Below are positions 62,298 through 64,000 of a stretch of DNA of 64,000 bases, one piece after another. Source of the DNA: an uncultured Collinsella sp. (GTDB taxonomy: Bacteria; Actinomycetota; Coriobacteriia; Coriobacteriales; Coriobacteriaceae); assembly GCA_902475245.1 (NCBI GenBank), contig CABRYP010000001.1:110598-174597 (forward strand), written 5' to 3'. A model generated the notes under the pieces. The model saw only the letters and a list, made by a program, of their open reading frames with translations, was not told where the DNA came from and searched no databases. The position numbers were made by a program, and so were the translations under genes. Each line of letters starts with the position of its first letter. Positions within the stretch are counted from its first letter, which is position 1.

Positions 62298-63782
62298 ATG
62301 AACACTATCCAGATCAATCCGGCCGATAACGTGATCGTCGCGCTGTCGCCGCTTGCCAAGGGCACCACCGTCGCGGTTCCCGGGGTGGGAGAGGTCGTGG
62401 CCGCGGAGGATATTCCGCAGGGCCACAAGATGGCCGTGCGCTCGATTGCCGCGGGGGAGAACGTCATCAAGTACGGTCTTCCTATCGGTCATGTGACGGG
62501 CGACGTCCAGCCCGGTCAGTGGCTTCATACGCACAACGTCAAGACCAACCTTTCGGGTGAGGTCGAATACGCTTACAATCCGACGCATCCGGTCGTTGAG
62601 CCGGTTGAGCCCGAGATCTTTATGGGCTTCCGTCGCGCTGACGGCCGCGCCGCCACGCGCAACGAGCTGTGGATCATCCCCACGGTCGGCTGTGTCAACG
62701 AAGTCGCGCGTGCCATGTGCGAGCAGGCCCAGGATCTGGTCGAGGGTTCGCTGGAGGGCGTTTACTACTTCCCGCATCCCTTTGGCTGCTCGCAGACCGG
62801 CGCCGATCATGCCCAGACGCGTCGCCTGCTGGTGGCGCTCTCGCGTCATGCAAACGCTGCGGGTGTGCTGTTCTTGTCCCTTGGTTGCGAAAACTGCACG
62901 CATCAGCAGGTGCTCGATGAGCTCGGTGACTTCGATCACGAGCGCGTTCGCTTCCTCACCTGCCAGGATGTCGCCGACGAGCAGGCCGAGGGTCACAAGA
63001 TTCTGTCCGAGCTAGCTGACCTGGCCAGGCAAGCCAAGCGTGAGCCCATTCCGGCCTCCGAACTGGTCATTGGCCTTAAGTGCGGTGGTTCTGACGGTCT
63101 TTCAGGCATTACCGCCAACCCCACGATCGGTCGCGTGAGTGATATGATCGTCGCCCGCGGCGGCACGTCGGTGCTCACCGAGGTGCCCGAGATGTTTGGC
63201 GCGGAGAGCATTCTGCTCGATCGCTGCGAGAACGAGCAGGTCTTTAGCGCTGCCTCCGACATGCTCAACGGCTTTAAGGAATACTTTATCAGCCACGGTG
63301 AGGTCGTCTATGAGAACCCGAGCCCCGGCAACAAGGACGGCGGCATCACCACGCTCGAGGACAAGAGCTGCGGCTGCGTGCAAAAGGGCGGATCTGCCCC
63401 CATCGTCGACGTGCTGCCGTATGCCGGTCAGGCAACTAAGCACGGTCTGAACATGCTGTGCGGCCCGGGCAACGACATGGTGTCGACCACGGCGTTGACG
63501 GCTGCCGGCTGCCACGTGATTTTGTTCTCGACCGGCCGCGGCACGCCGTTTGGCGCGCCGGCGCCCACGCTCAAGGTGTTCACCAACCAGCGTCTATGCG
63601 ACCACAAGGCCAACTGGATGGACTTTAACGCCGGCGTGGTGGCTACGGGCGAGCGCACGCTCGATGAGGCTGCCGACGACCTGTATCAGATGGTGCTGGA
63701 CACGGCGAGCGGCAAGCTTACGAGTGCCGAGCGTCGCGGCTGCCACGAGATCAGCATTTGGAAGGATGGCGTCTGCCTGTAG
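62298..63782 (+). CDS. uxaA: Altronate dehydratase UxaA
   Basis: Dehydrates altronate to 2-keto-3-deoxygluconate; iron-dependent, 494 residues (E. coli 495). The N-terminal SAF domain (about 1-95, PLAKGTTVAVPGVGEVVAAEDIP and HKMAVRSIAAGE) is followed by the catalytic domain with ELWIIPTVGCVNEVAR, YYFPHPFGCSQTGADH, LSLGCENCTHQQV, KCGGSDGLSGITANP and KSCGCVQKGGSAPI, supplying several conserved Cys. The ATG begins MNTIQINPAD, with AGGA at a slightly long distance. Kinase and aldolase for the next steps (kdgK, kdgA) would be expected beyond the window. Confidence 0.95.
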   Translation: MNTIQINPADNVIVALSPLAKGTTVAVPGVGEVVAAEDIPQGHKMAVRSIAAGENVIKYGLPIGHVTGDVQPGQWLHTHNVKTNLSGEVEYAYNPTHPVVEPVEPEIFMGFRRADGRAATRNELWIIPTVGCVNEVARAMCEQAQDLVEGSLEGVYYFPHPFGCSQTGADHAQTRRLLVALSRHANAAGVLFLSLGCENCTHQQVLDELGDFDHERVRFLTCQDVADEQAEGHKILSELADLARQAKREPIPASELVIGLKCGGSDGLSGITANPTIGRVSDMIVARGGTSVLTEVPEMFGAESILLDRCENEQVFSAASDMLNGFKEYFISHGEVVYENPSPGNKDGGITTLEDKSCGCVQKGGSAPIVDVLPYAGQATKHGLNMLCGPGNDMVSTTALTAAGCHVILFSTGRGTPFGAPAPTLKVFTNQRLCDHKANWMDFNAGVVATGERTLDEAADDLYQMVLDTASGKLTSAERRGCHEISIWKDGVCL

Positions 63783-63812
63783 CGGTAAATGGGTTCGCAT
63801 AGGGCGCTATTG

Positions 63813-63852
63813 ACCATGGTCCCGTCGGGAGTGTTCCCGGCGGGGCCATGTT
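63813..63852 (+). terminator. uxa operon terminator
   Basis: CATGGTCCCGTCGGGA/TCCCGGCGGGGCCATG-type arms around GTG, followed by TTTGTT. Confidence 0.8.
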
Positions 63853-63902
63853 TGTTCTGTCTGTTCGGGCGTGTCTTCCTGAGGGTACGGGAGTGGCGAA
63901 AA

Positions 63903-63918
63903 CAATAAACGTTCACCT
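63903..63918 (+). promoter_or_regulatory. Probable third uxa-type operator (half degenerate)
   Basis: CAATAAACGTTCACCT keeps the right half AACGTTCACCT of the uxa operator, while the left half is degenerate. It lies after the uxaA terminator and likely controls the next gene to the right, outside the window. Confidence 0.55.
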
Positions 63919-64000
63919 AATCGACCTCAAATTTAAACCCACTCAATACCCATGTAATCGGGATTTTTTTCAAGTCAGATGTCCGTTCAACGGCAAAAAG

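Overview
The window looks like a chromosomal segment of a gut Coriobacteriia actinobacterium, most likely Collinsella. This is an inference from the high-GC codon use, GGAGG-type ribosome binding sites, the mix of anaerobe genes (Ni-dependent lactate racemase, Feo iron uptake, uronate catabolism, YhgE/Pip proteins) and very abundant intergenic palindromes. No rRNA, CRISPR array, prophage or intact transposase gene was seen.

Layout. 1-6.6 kb is housekeeping: rsmA-tatD, tRNA-Leu(CAG), an SPFH protein, rlmH, proC, a 57-residue membrane protein on the minus strand, and serS. 6.7-13.6 kb is an accessory stretch: three identical tRNA-Arg(ACG) genes, tRNA-Ser(GCT), an unknown 125-aa protein, an 813-aa TPR-like protein, an AAA+ ATPase behind a six-unit repeat array, and a TM2 protein. 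13.7-20.4 kb holds a D,D-carboxypeptidase divergent from a VanRS-like pair, then pstB-phoB-phoR without pstSCA. 20.6-23.2 kb is a Wzz/BY-kinase/PHP-phosphatase cassette and a GNAT. 23.4-34 kb: htpG, two YhgE/Pip proteins, a DMT transporter, an M20 amidohydrolase and a decayed MFS gene. 34.3-38.7 kb: hisS and ppc. 39.2-43.8 kb is a lactate-racemization locus, larA-larD (+) facing larB-larC-tetR (-), with a LarC that lacks its C-terminal domain. Then serB (-) and aspS. 46.9-53.3 kb is a beta-galactosidase locus (ebgR-like, ebgA, ebgC) followed by an APC permease. 53.7-57.5 kb: HPr with Asp at position 46, and feoA-feoA-feoB plus a Cys-rich membrane protein. 57.6-63.8 kb: a LacI regulator and uxaC-uxaB-uxaA behind twin palindromic operators.

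The most unusual content is intergenic. (1) Every tRNA gene is followed, beyond its terminator, by an inverted copy of its T-arm. The offset is exactly 80 nt at tRNA-Leu and at all three tRNA-Arg genes, and 86 nt at tRNA-Ser. At tRNA-Leu and one tRNA-Arg a palindrome-rich module then leads into a direct copy of the tRNA 3' end plus terminator, with an identical 189-bp period. (2) Two diverged elements with matching terminal inverted repeats and an identical 215-bp core lie 51 kb apart. (3) Several families of hairpins keep a conserved loop or core but have completely different, perfectly complementary arms.
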